From Rhizoclosmatium globosum (lineage: Eukaryota > Chytridiomycota > Chytridiomycetes > Chytridiales > Chytriomycetaceae): a DNA stretch of 64,000 nucleotides. The notes beneath the pieces are model-generated. The model saw only the letters and a program-made list of their open reading frames with translations, searched no databases and was not told where the DNA came from. Positions 44,251 through 62,599 of this stretch are shown one piece after another. The first letter of the stretch is position 1; each line of letters opens with the position of its first letter. The stretch lies in assembly GCA_002104985.1 (NCBI GenBank), contig MCGO01000210.1:1-64000 (forward strand), in the 5' to 3' direction. The position numbers and the translations under genes are program-made.

Positions 44251-46922
44251 ATGGAGGTGGAAGAGATCCCGCTCGATGAGCACGGTGAATTCGGGCGGCA
44301 AAAGGCGGAAAGCGAAGAAGAAGAAGACGGAGAAGGCCTTGGTGTGCGGGCTCTGAGAGAACAGATCTATGAGGCAATGTAAGCTAAACTTGGATCTTTA
44401 CCTTACTTTCACTGTCCAGCCTATCTAACTGCCCTTTGTCCTTGTGTGTTATCCCACAGCGATCCTGTTGTTCCTCGCACCGATGATCCAGCCCTGCCAG
44501 TGCTCACCTTTCGTGTCTGGGTCCTCGGCCTTGTCTTTGGCTCAATACTCTCCATATCTAACTCAGCCTTTACCTACCGCACAAACGACTTTGCCATCTC
44601 GCCATTGGTTCCACTGATTACTGCTTATCCTCTGGGGCTCTTGATGGCAAGGGTGCTTCCCTCGGGTCCACTTAATCCAGGACCCTTCAACATCAAGGAA
44701 CACGCTGCAATTTTCATGTTCTGCTCTGTTATGGCTCAAGTACCTTATGGTATCTACACTGTTATTTGTCAGAGGTTTCTGCTGTATCAAGACAGGGATC
44801 TTCCCTTCTGGTGGTGCATCTGTTTTGTGCTGTTCACACAATGTATCGGCTTCGGTGTGGCGGGTCTCTTGCGATGCATTTTGGTACGCCCTGCTGTGAT
44901 GCTGTGGTACGAGACGTTGGGACCGATGGCTATGTTGAATTCCCTTCATAGAAAAGAAGATTCTTTAAACGAGGTGTATCCAATGACTCGATCACGATTC
45001 TTTTTGATTGTTACAGTTTTGATGGCAACGTATCAATTGATTCCTGGTTTCTTTGCGCCAATGCTTGGAGCAGTATCTGTGATATGTTGGTTTGTGAGGA
45101 ATCGAAATGTAGACAGCATTTTATACCGAACACAAATGGCTCTTGGATCATCGCAAACTTTCGGTGGTGTGGGAATATTTTCGTTTTCATTTGACTGGTC
45201 CATCATCAACGCATACAGTCCCGTAAGTTGCTGTCAGCATTACAAACACACCTTGTCGTTTTCCAACTCTTTTTTTCCAGATCATCACACCACTGTGGGC
45301 GACCTTAAACATGTTTACAGGAATGATAATATTGCTGTGGATAGCGGTTCCTCTGCTTTGGGCCACAAATTCGTTCGGATCCGACACCATACTTGGAACA
45401 CAAGCTGAAGATGGCCCAAACGGGACTTCAGTATTCCCTCTTGGCTTCGCTCTAAATGCTGCATTTCTATTTGACAAGACGGGCTCTCGAATCAAGCCGC
45501 GATTGTTTATTCAACGGAATCCGTTGGACGAACGTTATGTTATCCTCAACGAAACAATGTATCAAAGCTCGCAGCCTATTCAAGTCACTGCTTTCACCGT
45601 TGTTGGATACTTTTCATCTTTTATGGTGCTATCATCGGCGTTTGTTCACTGTCTTCTATGGTACGGAAAGGATTCGCTCCAACGTTTACGTGCCAATTAC
45701 GACACAAAAGATGTTCATTGGGATTTGATGGAAAAGTATCCTAAAATTCCTCAATGCTGGTACATACTCATTCTCTCCGTTTCTTCAATTGTTTGCCTGA
45801 TTCTCTGCGAAATCGAGCCAGGCTTTAAGCTGGAATGGTGGGGAACCATTACGGCAGTTCTTTTAGGCTCCGTTGTAGCAGTACCATTCGGTGTAATTCA
45901 AGCCATTTCCGGACAAAACATAAGTCAACATAATGTGTCTGAGTTGATTTGGGGTTTTGTGCGGCCTGGGAAAATCACATCTGTCCTGACTTTCAAATCC
46001 ATCACATATGCGACGCAAAGTACTGCAATGAATCTGTTGAGTTCGTACAAGTTAGGCGTATATGCCAAGATCCCACCACGAGTCATTTTCAAGGTCCATT
46101 TGGTGGCAACTGTCTGTGGTGCTATTCAAGCAACAGGAATGGCGATGATCATGTATATGGTATGTGGAAGCCATCCAATCGGCAAAAGCGTCAATAGTTT
46201 ACTGCCCTCTTGGGTTGAAAATAGAAGTTGGCGTTGGAATATTGAGAATCCGAAATGGGCCAGTCAAGGATGGTCAAGTGAGTTCCATCTACATCAACAT
46301 AGTCTTACTGACTCACAAAATGCTCATAGATTATCAATATTCGCGCTTCTTATCTGACGGACTTCTAATGGGGGCAATAGGCCCATCTCGCTTCTTTGCG
46401 GATAACCCTCGATATATATGTATGGTGTATGGCTTTTTAGCAGGGTTAATCGGTCCTGTTATACCCTGGCTATTGTACCGACGATATCCATATGGTTATT
46501 GGCATTTGATAAACATACCCATCATCGCGGCAATACCCATACAAGCAAACTCAATGCGCTCAGACATGATTACGCCACTTCTAGTCGCGGTCATTGTCAA
46601 CTTTTACATCAAGAAGTATAAACCGTTTTGGTGGAAAAAGTATGCGTATGTCATGTCAGCTGGCTTTGATACTGGTGCAAGCGTGACATTGCTGGTTTTG
46701 TTTTTGGTGTTGGTTTTGGTTAGGGCGATTGCGAACCAGACTCTTCTAATGCCGTACTGGCTACTGCATCGCGTCGATACGGAAGGGTGCGCACCACAAT
46801 TTTATTTGGATTGTCAGGAAAAAGCCAAATGGAACAGCTCCTTGTTTGGAGGAGGGTATAACAAGAGTGCAGACCCTCAGTGTGTGAACTTCCAGACATC
46901 AGTTACCAACTGGTACTTTTAA
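44251..46922 (+). CDS. Oligopeptide transporter, OPT family
   Basis: Four exons (44251-44378, 44460-45222, 45281-46277, 46330-46922) give 826 residues with some 13-15 hydrophobic segments. The N-terminus is acidic and cytosolic (MEVEEIPLDEHGE). OPT-family hallmarks: the VPRTDDPALPVLTFRVWVLG block before helix 1, SNSAFTYRTN, and SFDWSIINAYSP near the exon 2/3 border. NYQYSRFLSDGLLMGAIGPSRFF near the end is also typical. OPT proteins use the proton gradient to import small peptides, glutathione or metal-siderophore complexes across the plasma membrane. An Opt2-like Golgi role is an alternative. The gene is convergent with the GH47 mannosidase, whose stop lies 77 bp away, so 3' UTRs probably overlap. 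Confidence 0.95.
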
Positions 46923-46999
46923 ACAACTTTTGTAATTATATTTGTTGCATACCCTCCCATTTATTACTAGATTTAGATATGAAAAGATACTGTTCCTTT

Positions 47000-49102
47000 T
47001 TAACCACCGTCTATTTCTACATTGAAAGATTTACCCCCGCCGAGTCCTACTTCTGCTTCAATCCGTCTTCTTTCGAGTAATTCAGGGGACACGGTTCCCA
47101 CTTGTCCCACAGGCTTTTTATACTTGGGAGGCAAAGGTGCAAATGATGTTGGGTCTGCACGGCGACCATGTCCACGCACTGACAAGACATGCGCCTCTGT
47201 GTTAAACACGTACTTTTCGAGAGGAATCGTGTCGTCATCCATGAAGAGCCTGTCAAATCAAACATAAACACAAAGTGTTCAACAAATTCAACAACTTACA
47301 AATACAAATACTTTAAAGTCTCCGCAATAAAGAAAGACTCTTGTTTATCCCATGGAGCTGAATCAATGCGATTCACATCCATTAAACCATGGTATCCGAC
47401 TTCCCCTCGACAATACTTTTCCAGGGACTCTACAATCGCCCACCCGCGTTCTCGATAGATGGGGTCATGCGTCAGTCTCCACATGTAGAAAATACTTTCG
47501 ACAGCTTCTGGTCTACGCTCTACGAGTCAGCTCAGGTATCCCCGAACAAAACAATAGTCACCTCAATTTATAGCTCGAATCTTCAGGACTCAACACCTCG
47601 CCATTCACTACATCCGCGCCGATTCCAGTCGCAGTGGTCTTGTACATGTTCCAACAGGTTTCCGTCAGTTGGGCTCCTGTTTCGAAGAACTGTTTCCAGT
47701 CACTACGGCCTTTGGATGCCACTCCACCCATGCTGAGCATTCCACCCGCGAAACAAGTGAGATGTGGAAAGTTTAGGCGGTGGGAGGATGAGAAGCTGTC
47801 ACCAAACTTTGTGATGTCTGAGACTGGGATGTAGATGTGGGAGTTGTCGGACGATGTTGCGACTAGGTGGTTTACAATTGACTAGAGTATTTTTGTGGGA
47901 TAATGAATTGGTTTGAGGTGATATGAAAGAGGGAGGGGTTATTACGTGGCTTGCAGTGTGGAAGTAGGTGTAATACTTTTCTTCGCCTGTTGATAACCAC
48001 AGTTTCATCAAGTATTCGTAGTAAGAATCTGCCATCGGTCCGATTTGGAAAGACCAGCCTGGAGCACGTAAGGTTTCTGTGTCAAGCCAATCCGGGAACA
48101 AGCCAGGTACGTTGTGTTCCATGGATTGCATTTGTTCATAGACATAAAGAGCCGCCTCTTGATATTTTGAGTCCCCAGTCACGTCACTAAGGTATTGGAA
48201 TTCGAGTTGGAGGGAACCAGCAGCAGCCAATCCAACACCTTTGAACTTTCCATCGTAATCATATGCCACTCCGCTGTATGAATTTCAGAATCAAGTCAGA
48301 GTAAAGGAGTCGAGATGTTGCACATACGATGAGATATTCAGAAAGTTGAGAGGGATTCCATTTGCAGTGTCAAAAGCAGGTAACAGGCGATCAGCTAATT
48401 GAACAGCTTTCTCAAGCAATCTGCGATCCCCATCTAAATCATAAGCACCTAATAAACCACCTAGGACACGGATTGTAGTTTCAAACACGCTAATGCGGGC
48501 AGTGACCTTTGAAAAGTCGAGTTTCGAGAGCACGAGTTCCTTTGCAGCCTTGTACTCTTTCGAAAGCCCCAAAATGAACAAAGTATCAAGAGAATCGACC
48601 GGTGTATTGAGAAGGGTGTTTCCTCTGTACCAGTCGTGTGGCCGCTTCGAAACAGGCTTCAGATCATCATGTCCCCAGGCATATTGTGCATATCCGTTCC
48701 AGGCATGGCGCACCATCTGAATCATGTGACAAGAAGGTATTTGGCGGATGTTTGAAGTTCGGAGAGTGGCGGGTGTAGTTTGAATGGATAGATTGGATCA
48801 TAGTGGATAGCTGGATCAGAGACAGGCACGCCCGCACCCTTAATTCACAAGCACATTACCTCTTTCACCTTCTCGGCTTTTGCAGCGTCGCACGAACCGC
48901 GGCTTTTGAGGATCGGTCCAAGATTGAGCCCGGCCGCCGCACCGCCAACTCGGATTGCCGCCGCCGCGTTCGTCGCCGAAACAAATCGATGCAAACTTTG
49001 ATGCGCAAACCCAAACTCGGCGAGTCGGTACAGCCCGATCAGCGTCGCTGCCCCGACAAGAACCAGCGTGCCAATTAGCCGCAGCCGCCGCACAGGAATC
49101 AT
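47000..49102 (-). CDS. MNS1: Class I alpha-1,2-mannosidase (GH47)
   Basis: Six exons (49102-48860, 48716-48328, 48273-47946, 47881-47562, 47512-47300, 47249-47000) give 580 residues. A type II anchor (about residues 8-27) and a short stem precede the GH47 domain. Conserved blocks: [85 protein letters not shown] and VFNTEAH with the calcium-binding Thr. It trims alpha-1,2-mannose from N-glycans in the ER or Golgi. An ATG at 49141 is in frame and would add 13 residues; I prefer 49102 ([11 protein letters not shown]) because it places the basic residues before the membrane anchor. The tail ends in a Gly-rich, non-conserved stretch. Confidence 0.93.
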
Positions 49103-49928
49103 AGTCAAAAAACCAATTAAAAGAACAGCAGTATCATGCATCTCATAGAATATTACAACATGGGCAACGCTGTCAGCGGGACTGTTATTCTTTATTGTTC
49201 AAAAAGGTAAGCCGGCGTAATAAAAATGGGGTAGCTGGGATTTCACTTCAAAGGAATCGTACTTTCACTGACGAATTGAAGAAATACCTTTGAAGCTAAA
49301 TCGCCTCGTTTCTTCCTTCTTTTCCTATTTTTTTTGTGTAAATATTCAACCGCTTTCCAGAAACCGAAAGCCATCAAGGATGAAAATCTATACTGTCGTT
49401 GAACGCAACCACTACGATAATTATACAAGCATGCAGAAACTACTGTTGAAGTGAAGACGGCATTCAAGACTCAAGCCAAAACCATTACCAATGCAATGCA
49501 GCAAAACCAAACGATAAATACAGAAATGAGGACGAGACTGACTATAACATTCCAAGCCTTGTTGCTGGTAACTTGTCTGTACCAAATGACTTAGAGACTG
49601 CCGAACCACCGATCAAGAGACGTTCAAGACGCCATTGAATGGAAAAGATCCGTCGTGGCTTTCTTTGGAAAAACTCATCCACGAAGAGTTCTTCATGGTT
49701 GTGTATGGACAAACAATGAACCTTCACATGTCACCTTTTTAGTTTTTGAAGTTGAGTTTGAAAGTAGCTCTTTCTTTTTTGCATCTTATGCACAGTATTT
49801 GATATAAAACCAATCGTAAATGCTCAGAAGAAGCACCATCCCATATCCCTACCAAAATCCAATAAAATAATCAAGTGTATCACGACAGTAGTAGTATAGT
49901 ACGAAGTAAATAGCTCCTTTTATTATCA
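49103..49928. other. Intergenic region between the GH47 and Enp2 genes
   Basis: About 820 bp between the GH47 start and the Enp2 stop, both on the minus strand. It should hold the GH47 promoter and the Enp2 terminator. It is AT-rich, with only short chance open frames on either strand. No RNA gene or repeat recognised. Confidence 0.5.
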
Positions 49929-52481
49929 TTATCCACGACCCCGGCCTCTGCCTCCACCACGACCTCCCCTTCCACCTCCACCTCCTCGACCACCACCCCT
50001 TCCTCCACCGCGCCCTCCACGAGGACCCATTCCTCCAACCGCACGAAGTCTTAATTCACCGACTCCACGCTTCTTCCGCTGGTCATCTCCTCCAGTAGGA
50101 CGAGGTCGAGGATCCTCTCCAGCTCGCAAACGAGTTGGACGTCCACGGAACGAAGGCCGGAACGTCATGGATTTACCTCCCGCCGCACCAGATGATACAC
50201 TCAACACACCACGTCCCAAACCAGCACTAGCTTCATTCTGAGCAGCACGGACACGATCAGCAAAGGAGACTTCTCCTTTGTCTTTGGGGTCTTTGTATTC
50301 GTACATTGCGGGTCCGGCTTTCTTTTCTTTTTCGGGGCGTTCGTAGGTGACACCTTTGGTGGTTGGTTTGCGGGGGTCGAATTTGAATTTGGCGATGGCA
50401 GCTTCCTCTTCCGAATCCAAGTCGTTATCATTGAAGTAGTCGTCGCTGTCTCTATCACGAGCGTCATCGTCATCATCGTCATCGTCTTTGTCGGCTGCTT
50501 CGTCGCCAGAATCTTCACGTGTTTCTTCGACCTTCTTGAAGTTGGACATCTTGGCTCCCATCGTTTTGTTAAAGACTTCTGACGGATGGTGCAATTTCCA
50601 TTCCGCGCTGTTTTCATCAATTTGATAGTCTTCATCCTCGAACAAGGACTTGAAACGATCATCCTCCTTAATGGCTGAAACATCGACATCTTTCTTCTTC
50701 TTGTTCTTCTTCTTTTTGCTTCTGCCGTCATCACTGTCATCGTCCTCCTCATCTTCACCCTCCTTCTGCAAACGCAAGGCAAGTCCAGCATTGACTTTGG
50801 GTAACTTGCGTGTAGCATGGATACGAGTCTTTTTGTCCTTCTCCAACTTTTCTGCGATGCGCTTCTTTTTGAATTCTTCGTACTCGAAGGGGTTCGCGAT
50901 AGCTTTCGCCTTGTTGTACAAACGTAAATCAAGGAAGAAACCGTGCATATATGCTTTGAGAACGTTGGTTCCAATGAGGTGATCGAGAGCGAGACGAGAC
51001 AGTTCTTTTCGGGTAACAAACTTGTAGTCGTCGTAGAGAGTCATACCACCTGGTGTTTCTTCGAGTTCCTCCTACAATGGTTGTTAGAAATTTGGATGGT
51101 TGAGATTACAAGTTTGTACCGTAAGGTTGTCCAAGAACGGACACCATTTTGGAGCAGGACCAAGTTGAGGAATGTAATATGTTTGCATTTGAACTCCTTC
51201 ATTTGCAATAAATACGAGACCAGAGTCGTCTGGAATGCACACATCGTTAATGTCATGTGGTGGTTCAACAGCCGTGAAGAGTTTTCCCTGTAAGTCAAGA
51301 GGTTCAGATATACTTTTCACAAATGGTTTGAACTCACGTCATCCTTATTCCAAATTCTGACTACTTTAGAATCAGCACTGACAACATTGCCCGTTGGGTG
51401 GAAAGCAAGACTCTTGATTGGCAAACCATACTGATGATCCTTCACCAAAAGCGGTTCCATCTTTCTCAAATCATAAAGCAAGACGTGACCTGTTGCAGTT
51501 CCAGCCACAAACGTGAGACCGTCATCATGGAACTCGAGGGCGGTAATTTCTGGGAAACGTTCCAAGTCCTGACCCAATAATGCTTTTGTCACGTCAAGAC
51601 GAGCCAAGGATCGACGTTCGTAAGGATGCCAGAATTCGAGTTGTCCATCTTCTCCTCCAACTCCAAGAAGACCGTGTGCAGGATTCAGCTTGATGACGTT
51701 GAGGGCAGGCGAGGAAGTAACAAAAGGTGTCATGAACCGTCCCAAGTCCAAATTCATTCGATAAATTTCAGATGATGAACCGCAAACGTATAGGTCGCAG
51801 TTGGGATGATAGTATGTAAGGTCTCGTCCAAACTAAACGAAACACGGTTTAGTTATTAAGATACATGAAATCAGATTTCTCATACCTTTGGAATTCTGGT
51901 TTTATAATGCATTCCGTATTGAGAATGGAATTCAATTGTTCGGTCAGCTTGCAAGTGAACACTCTTTGTCCAATCGTCAGAAATTATCTCGAATGCAACA
52001 TTCTCGCATTCAGTGTGTCGATCAAACTTCATTGCAAGTTCATCAAGGTCGAATACTCGGATCTGTGGTTTATATACACCTATTCGAGTAGTTTTGGGGT
52101 TAGGTAAGTTCTTCATCGCAACACGTTTCAAGAATGCCAATCAACCTGTCGCCATGATATGTTTTCGATCCTTTGTGAACTTAAGCTTCAAGGAGGCTTC
52201 GGGGAACTGAAAGTCTTGAATCAACTCAATGCGAGATCGATATTCTGTCATTAAAGCCTATTAGCACTTTTGTCCACATATCCAATCATCTCTGGCAGTT
52301 TCAAGAGAGGCAAGACTAACCAAGATCGTTTTTCAGACTCTTCGCTGATCGTTTTGCGAGCCAGTCTGGGATGGCACTTTTTGACCCACTCGTTACCGAG
52401 TCTAACGATAGTTTAGTTCAATCCATAGTGGTGTTTCGGAGTCTTACATATTTTGACATTGTTCTGATGGGTGACTTGCAT
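49929..52481 (-). CDS. ENP2: Ribosome biogenesis WD-repeat protein Enp2/NOL10
   Basis: Seven exons (52481-52448, 52401-52321, 52244-52146, 52079-51886, 51832-51338, 51287-51120, 51071-49929) give 737 residues. Enp2 is a nucleolar WD40 protein of the small-subunit processome, needed for 18S rRNA production. Seen: SAIPDWLAKRSAKSLKNDL, EYRSRIELIQDF, KPQIRVFDLDELAMKFDRH, GSSSEIYRMNLDLG, ERFPEITALEFHDDGLTF, LPIKSLAFHPTG. Then come the Enp2 block YDDYKFVTRKELSRLALDHLIGT and an acidic/Lys-rich region with HHPSEVFNKTMG. The last ~45 residues are a dense RGG/GRG repeat (49932-50030), an unusual extra for this family and typical of nucleolar RNA binding. All splice junctions preserve conserved residues. 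Confidence 0.96.
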
Positions 52482-52772
52482 AGCAGGTCAGTTGGTGTTG
52501 TGGAGTTTGAGAAAAAAACAAAAATGCACCAACAAATCAATAAAGAGAAAGAGTTCTGCTTCAGAACAAAAGAAGGTTAGGTAAATTGATTCTAACTAAT
52601 TATCACCTAATTTAGTCGATATGCTGTTTGCTCCATAACACTTCGTCAGAGTGACCAGCCGAGCTAGATCACGCTCAAAATAAAAGTTAAGTTATAAGGG
52701 GTAATAAATGGATACAGGAGTATTAATTGATGCTTTGCCACAGGTCTTGGAAGTTCCCAAAATCAATCAAAG

Positions 52773-53306
52773 ATGGCCGCCACTCTGAACCAAGACTGGA
52801 AGCAAGACCGTATCGGATCCGCGAACCGAGGCGAGAATCCTTCTGTTCTTCTCCGAATGAAAGGAGGGTACGCTGTCATTGGCGACAACCAATTCCTTCC
52901 TGGCTATTCGTTGCTGCTTTGCGATGTACCTGGAATCAACCATTTATCGGAATTGGAGCTTAACGATCGCATTCAATTTCTGAAGGACATGTCGCTCTTG
53001 GGCGAAGCAATTGAGCTTGCATGGAAAGAGATCCAGACCAGAAACGATCTTCCACCTGCATTGGCGAACCTTACTTTTCGTAGAATGAACTACGATATTC
53101 TTGGCAACAAAGACGCGTATTTGCATGCTCACGTTTGGCCTCGTTTCGAAGAGGAGGACCCAGAGTTGAAGGTGCTTCCAGTCTGGGTCTATCCACGAAA
53201 CAGTTGGACCAACTCTCACACAGAGTACAGCGATCAAGTTTATGGATTAATCAAGGAGCGTATCGTTCACCATTTGAAGTTGTTGGTGCAAAAGGCTGAC
53301 GAGTAA
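52773..53306 (+). CDS. HIT-superfamily protein
   Basis: Single exon, 177 residues. It has a HIT-like core: LLRMKGGYAVIGDNQFLPGYSLLL, a helical middle, and YLHAHVWPRF with the His-x-His pair of the HIT motif. The third histidine seems replaced or shifted (the classic HxHxHxx is not exact), so catalysis may differ from Hint/FHIT; a diadenosine-tetraphosphate phosphorylase-like or other nucleotide hydrolase activity is possible. No targeting signal. The start is divergent from Enp2 with about 290 bp between; the stop is convergent with the CHD gene, 64 bp away. Confidence 0.8.
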   Translation: MAATLNQDWKQDRIGSANRGENPSVLLRMKGGYAVIGDNQFLPGYSLLLCDVPGINHLSELELNDRIQFLKDMSLLGEAIELAWKEIQTRNDLPPALANLTFRRMNYDILGNKDAYLHAHVWPRFEEEDPELKVLPVWVYPRNSWTNSHTEYSDQVYGLIKERIVHHLKLLVQKADE

Positions 53307-53370
53307 CTAAACTGAACCTGTTCCAGCTTAACCCAATAAAGAACGAGCATTACACGTATCATATACTTTA

Positions 53371-59598
<6,228 letters not shown>

Positions 59599-59929
59599 CT
59601 TAGTCGAAAGGGTGTTGGTTGTCTAGCAGAAAAAGAGGATGGAAGAAAGAAAGAGACTTTCTGAAGAAAAATTTCTATCTTCGGAAAAATGAGAAAATCA
59701 AGAAAGAGAGAGAAGAGAGAGAGAGAGGAGAAAAAAAATCGTGGTTCGTCTCCTTCATTCATTTGGCTAATTAACAACAACCTGTTACCTTTCGACATCT
59801 GATAATGCCATTCCGATAACACAGAACACCAAGTATTAACCAACATTACATAAGTATCAACCACTCTTAATTTCACTCAGCCCCACCTCATTCAAACGCG
59901 ATACTGAATATACATGTACTCAATTTCCC
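59599..59929. other. Promoter region of the CHD gene
   Basis: About 330 bp between the CHD start and the stop of the next minus-strand gene. It carries purine-rich runs on the plus strand (GAAAGAGAGAGAAGAGAGAG near 59702-59735), which may be a simple repeat or a GA-type promoter element. No gene seen. Confidence 0.45.
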
Positions 59930-61309
59930 TTAATGTCTCCCTTCGAACTCCCTTCTTGAACTGCTATACCTTCCAGCCTGCGATACAGGCGAAGGTGATC
60001 GACGCCGAGAATACCGCCCACCACCTGCATTAAGCCTCTCACGTTCGCCAACAGTTACAGCTTCTGGTGGTGGAGGTGGCGAACGTGCTCGTCGATACCC
60101 ACTTCCAACATCATCTCTCACGCGCGTGTCATCTCTACGAATGGGAATTTCTTCCCGCCTCACATCTTCACGTCTTGGAGGATATGCATCGCGTTGTCTG
60201 TCATCACGTCTCCCACTATCGCGTTCCATCTCCCGTCTGTCGCCATCACGACCACTACTCCTGTACCCATCCCGCAAATCATCCCGTTTGTAGCCATCCC
60301 TCCTACTTGAACCATACCTATCTACTGGCGGTCGTTCCCCATCCATTCTTTTTGACCATTCAGGCGACCGATCCCCACCATGACGTTTCCACCCATACGT
60401 AGCATCTTCTCGAGGTCGAACATCTGCCCTCATATGGTCCGGTTGAAATTCTTCACGACTGGTACGTATTTGTCTTTCGTCATCACCACCAACACGTTGC
60501 GGTCGTTCAAATGTATCGTCCCTGCGACTTCGCTTGGCTTCCCGATCAAATACAGGCGACCGTGTGCGTTGATATCGTTCACTATCGCGGCTTGAGCGAT
60601 CAGGGATACGTTCTGTTCGTGAGGGAGAAGCGGGACGAGGGCGCGGTGAGAATTCGTCCCCTCGTAATTGAAGTCTTGAAGGATGTATAGGCGGTTCCAG
60701 CTCGGTACGTGAATGAGATTCGTCACGTCGTGGAGGAGGAGACGGAGACCTGCGAACAGGTCGATCCTGTCTTGGAGAAGGGGGCCGCCGTATAGTATGC
60801 CCATTCCTTCCGCCATCCTGATCCTCCGTAATCCCCAACAACCGCATCCTTTCCGGATTCACCATCCCCGAAACAGGCCCCTCGCTAACCTCAACCCGAA
60901 CAGGTGACCTCTCCGTCCTCTGCGGACTATCCCTCCGAACAACCTCTTCGGTCTCTTTCCTGGCATACGCAGCCCGAACTTTGATAGGATCCATATTCGC
61001 ACCACTCCCAAAACCTCTTTGCTGCTGTCCACCTCTCGGCTGCCTTCCTCCATCCCTTCCCCCATCACGACCACGACCACCACGACCACCACGACCGCCA
61101 CCTCCACCCACAAACTCCTCCCCAAACCCGCGCCCTTGGCTCCCTTCGAATCTACTCCTACCAACACTGTCAGGCCTCTTCCACCCCCCAACATCAACAC
61201 CGTCCCACCTATTCGGTCCCTTCGCATGAAACATGTTCCCATCACGATTGGAAAAGGCATCCTTGACTTCGCCCTCCTCCAGGTCAGTGATGGGAATCGC
61301 GTTGGACAT
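59930..61309 (-). CDS. Disordered Arg-rich (RGG/RS-like) protein
   Basis: Single exon, 459 residues from the ATG at 61309. The frame runs open upstream to about 61405 but only with a TTG there, and that extension would make a false hydrophobic leader. Composition is strongly Arg, Ser, Asp, Pro and Gly. The N-terminal part has LEEGEV and a GGGGRGGRGGRGRDGG run (about 61050-61110). The rest is DRYR/RRDD/RSPSP repeats. This looks like an RNA-binding or splicing-related disordered protein, but no folded domain (no RRM) can be seen, so no function is assigned. Confidence 0.8.
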   Translation of the reverse strand: MSNAIPITDLEEGEVKDAFSNRDGNMFHAKGPNRWDGVDVGGWKRPDSVGRSRFEGSQGRGFGEEFVGGGGGRGGRGGRGRDGGRDGGRQPRGGQQQRGFGSGANMDPIKVRAAYARKETEEVVRRDSPQRTERSPVRVEVSEGPVSGMVNPERMRLLGITEDQDGGRNGHTIRRPPSPRQDRPVRRSPSPPPRRDESHSRTELEPPIHPSRLQLRGDEFSPRPRPASPSRTERIPDRSSRDSERYQRTRSPVFDREAKRSRRDDTFERPQRVGGDDERQIRTSREEFQPDHMRADVRPREDATYGWKRHGGDRSPEWSKRMDGERPPVDRYGSSRRDGYKRDDLRDGYRSSGRDGDRREMERDSGRRDDRQRDAYPPRREDVRREEIPIRRDDTRVRDDVGSGYRRARSPPPPPEAVTVGERERLNAGGGRYSRRRSPSPVSQAGRYSSSRREFEGRH

Positions 61310-61423
61310 TGGCGAGAGGTTTTTGGTTTGGTTGATGAAAATAAATGGAAGGAAGAGAAAACAACTGATGAAAATAACTGTTAAATATCCTCCTCTTTTA
61401 TTCAAACATTCCTTGCATTCGTC

Positions 61424-62444
61424 TTATTGAATTGAAGACTTGGACCCCTTTTTCCAACCGCCAACAAATGAATTGGGTCTTCGTAAAGTATTATTATCTC
61501 CAACAGAAGCATTCATTCCCTCCAAATCCCCATCAACCAATGAATCCCGACTCTTTCCTTTCCGAAACAATTTTGAAAGCGAGTTTTTGAGGGACTGGTC
61601 TGCATGTCTCTTTTCACCATGCTTTTCGCCATGCTTTTCAGGAGAGACTGGAGAAGCTGTTGGAGATTGTGTCTGTGTGATGGTGGTGTGGAGGGAGGAA
61701 ACTGAGGAGGAAGGAATTACGTGGGAGAAGGACTTTGACTGAGGCGCCGAGTAAGAAGTACTGTAAGTTGGAGTATCCAAGTCCATAGAAGTTCCACGCG
61801 ATGGATACGAATTTGGATGATGTTCGTTGTCACCTACCCCCGTCACTGTCAGAATCGTCTTCATCGTCATCCACTTCTCCCTCATGGATCTCGTTCCCTC
61901 CTCCAATAGAATCGCGCATATCATATTCATTCCCTTCAGCTCTGTTTGACCTGTGCTGTGTAAAGACACGACCAATAAAAAGCCGTTTGCGCCTTTTACT
62001 CGCCACCGCTTCTTTCTTTACGCGTTCGATATCGTCCCATGTTACTTTTGCGCATGGTTTACTAGTTCTAATAGACGAGAGGAGAGACGAGTTTGTTGGA
62101 GACGGAGCGCTGTTGAAGGGTGGAGGCAGAGCAACGGAATCAGTTGAATCCGTTGGCGAATCCTCATCAACTTCAGCTTGTTCGTGTTCAACAAAGTCTG
62201 AGAGTTGCGCACACAAGATTTCAAGCGCCGAACGAGGGCGCTTTTGAGGAGGAGGTTGAGGCTTATTGTTGGGGTTGTTGATGACATCTGATTCGCGCTC
62301 TGAATCTGAATCTGCATCCGAGGAATAAGCTGATCCAAACGAGTGTCTAAGCGCGAGATTCTTCCCAACTTGAACCACTTCAGCCGGCGAAAGACTCAGC
62401 GATGCAAAGTCAATTTGGGTGCTAGGTGTTGACGGTGAATACAT
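61424..62444 (-). CDS. Hypothetical disordered protein
   Basis: Two exons (62444-61834 and 61760-61424) give 315 residues. The intron is supported because the last 'AG' of exon 1 plus the first T of exon 2 keep the frame, whereas without it the frame stops at once. Features: a short conserved-looking N-terminal block (TQIDFASLSLSPAEVVQVGKNLALRHSFGSAY), a KRPRS basic patch and TWDDIERVKKEAVASKRRKRLFIGRVF. An acidic run follows and a Ser/Thr-rich tail ending GGWKKGSKSSIQ. No membrane segment or catalytic motif. I do not recognise it. The start lies 155 bp from the divergent Sec9 gene. Confidence 0.75.
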
Positions 62445-62599
62445 TCTTGCGATTTGTTGACAACTATTCCTCAGATGAGAAACAGAGAGTTACTCTACAC
62501 TAATAGTAGAAGCAAAAGACGCCCCAAACCCCCAATTTCAATTTCCACAAGGCCAACGAAACACCACCCCAAAACACCACCACCACCACCACCACTTTT

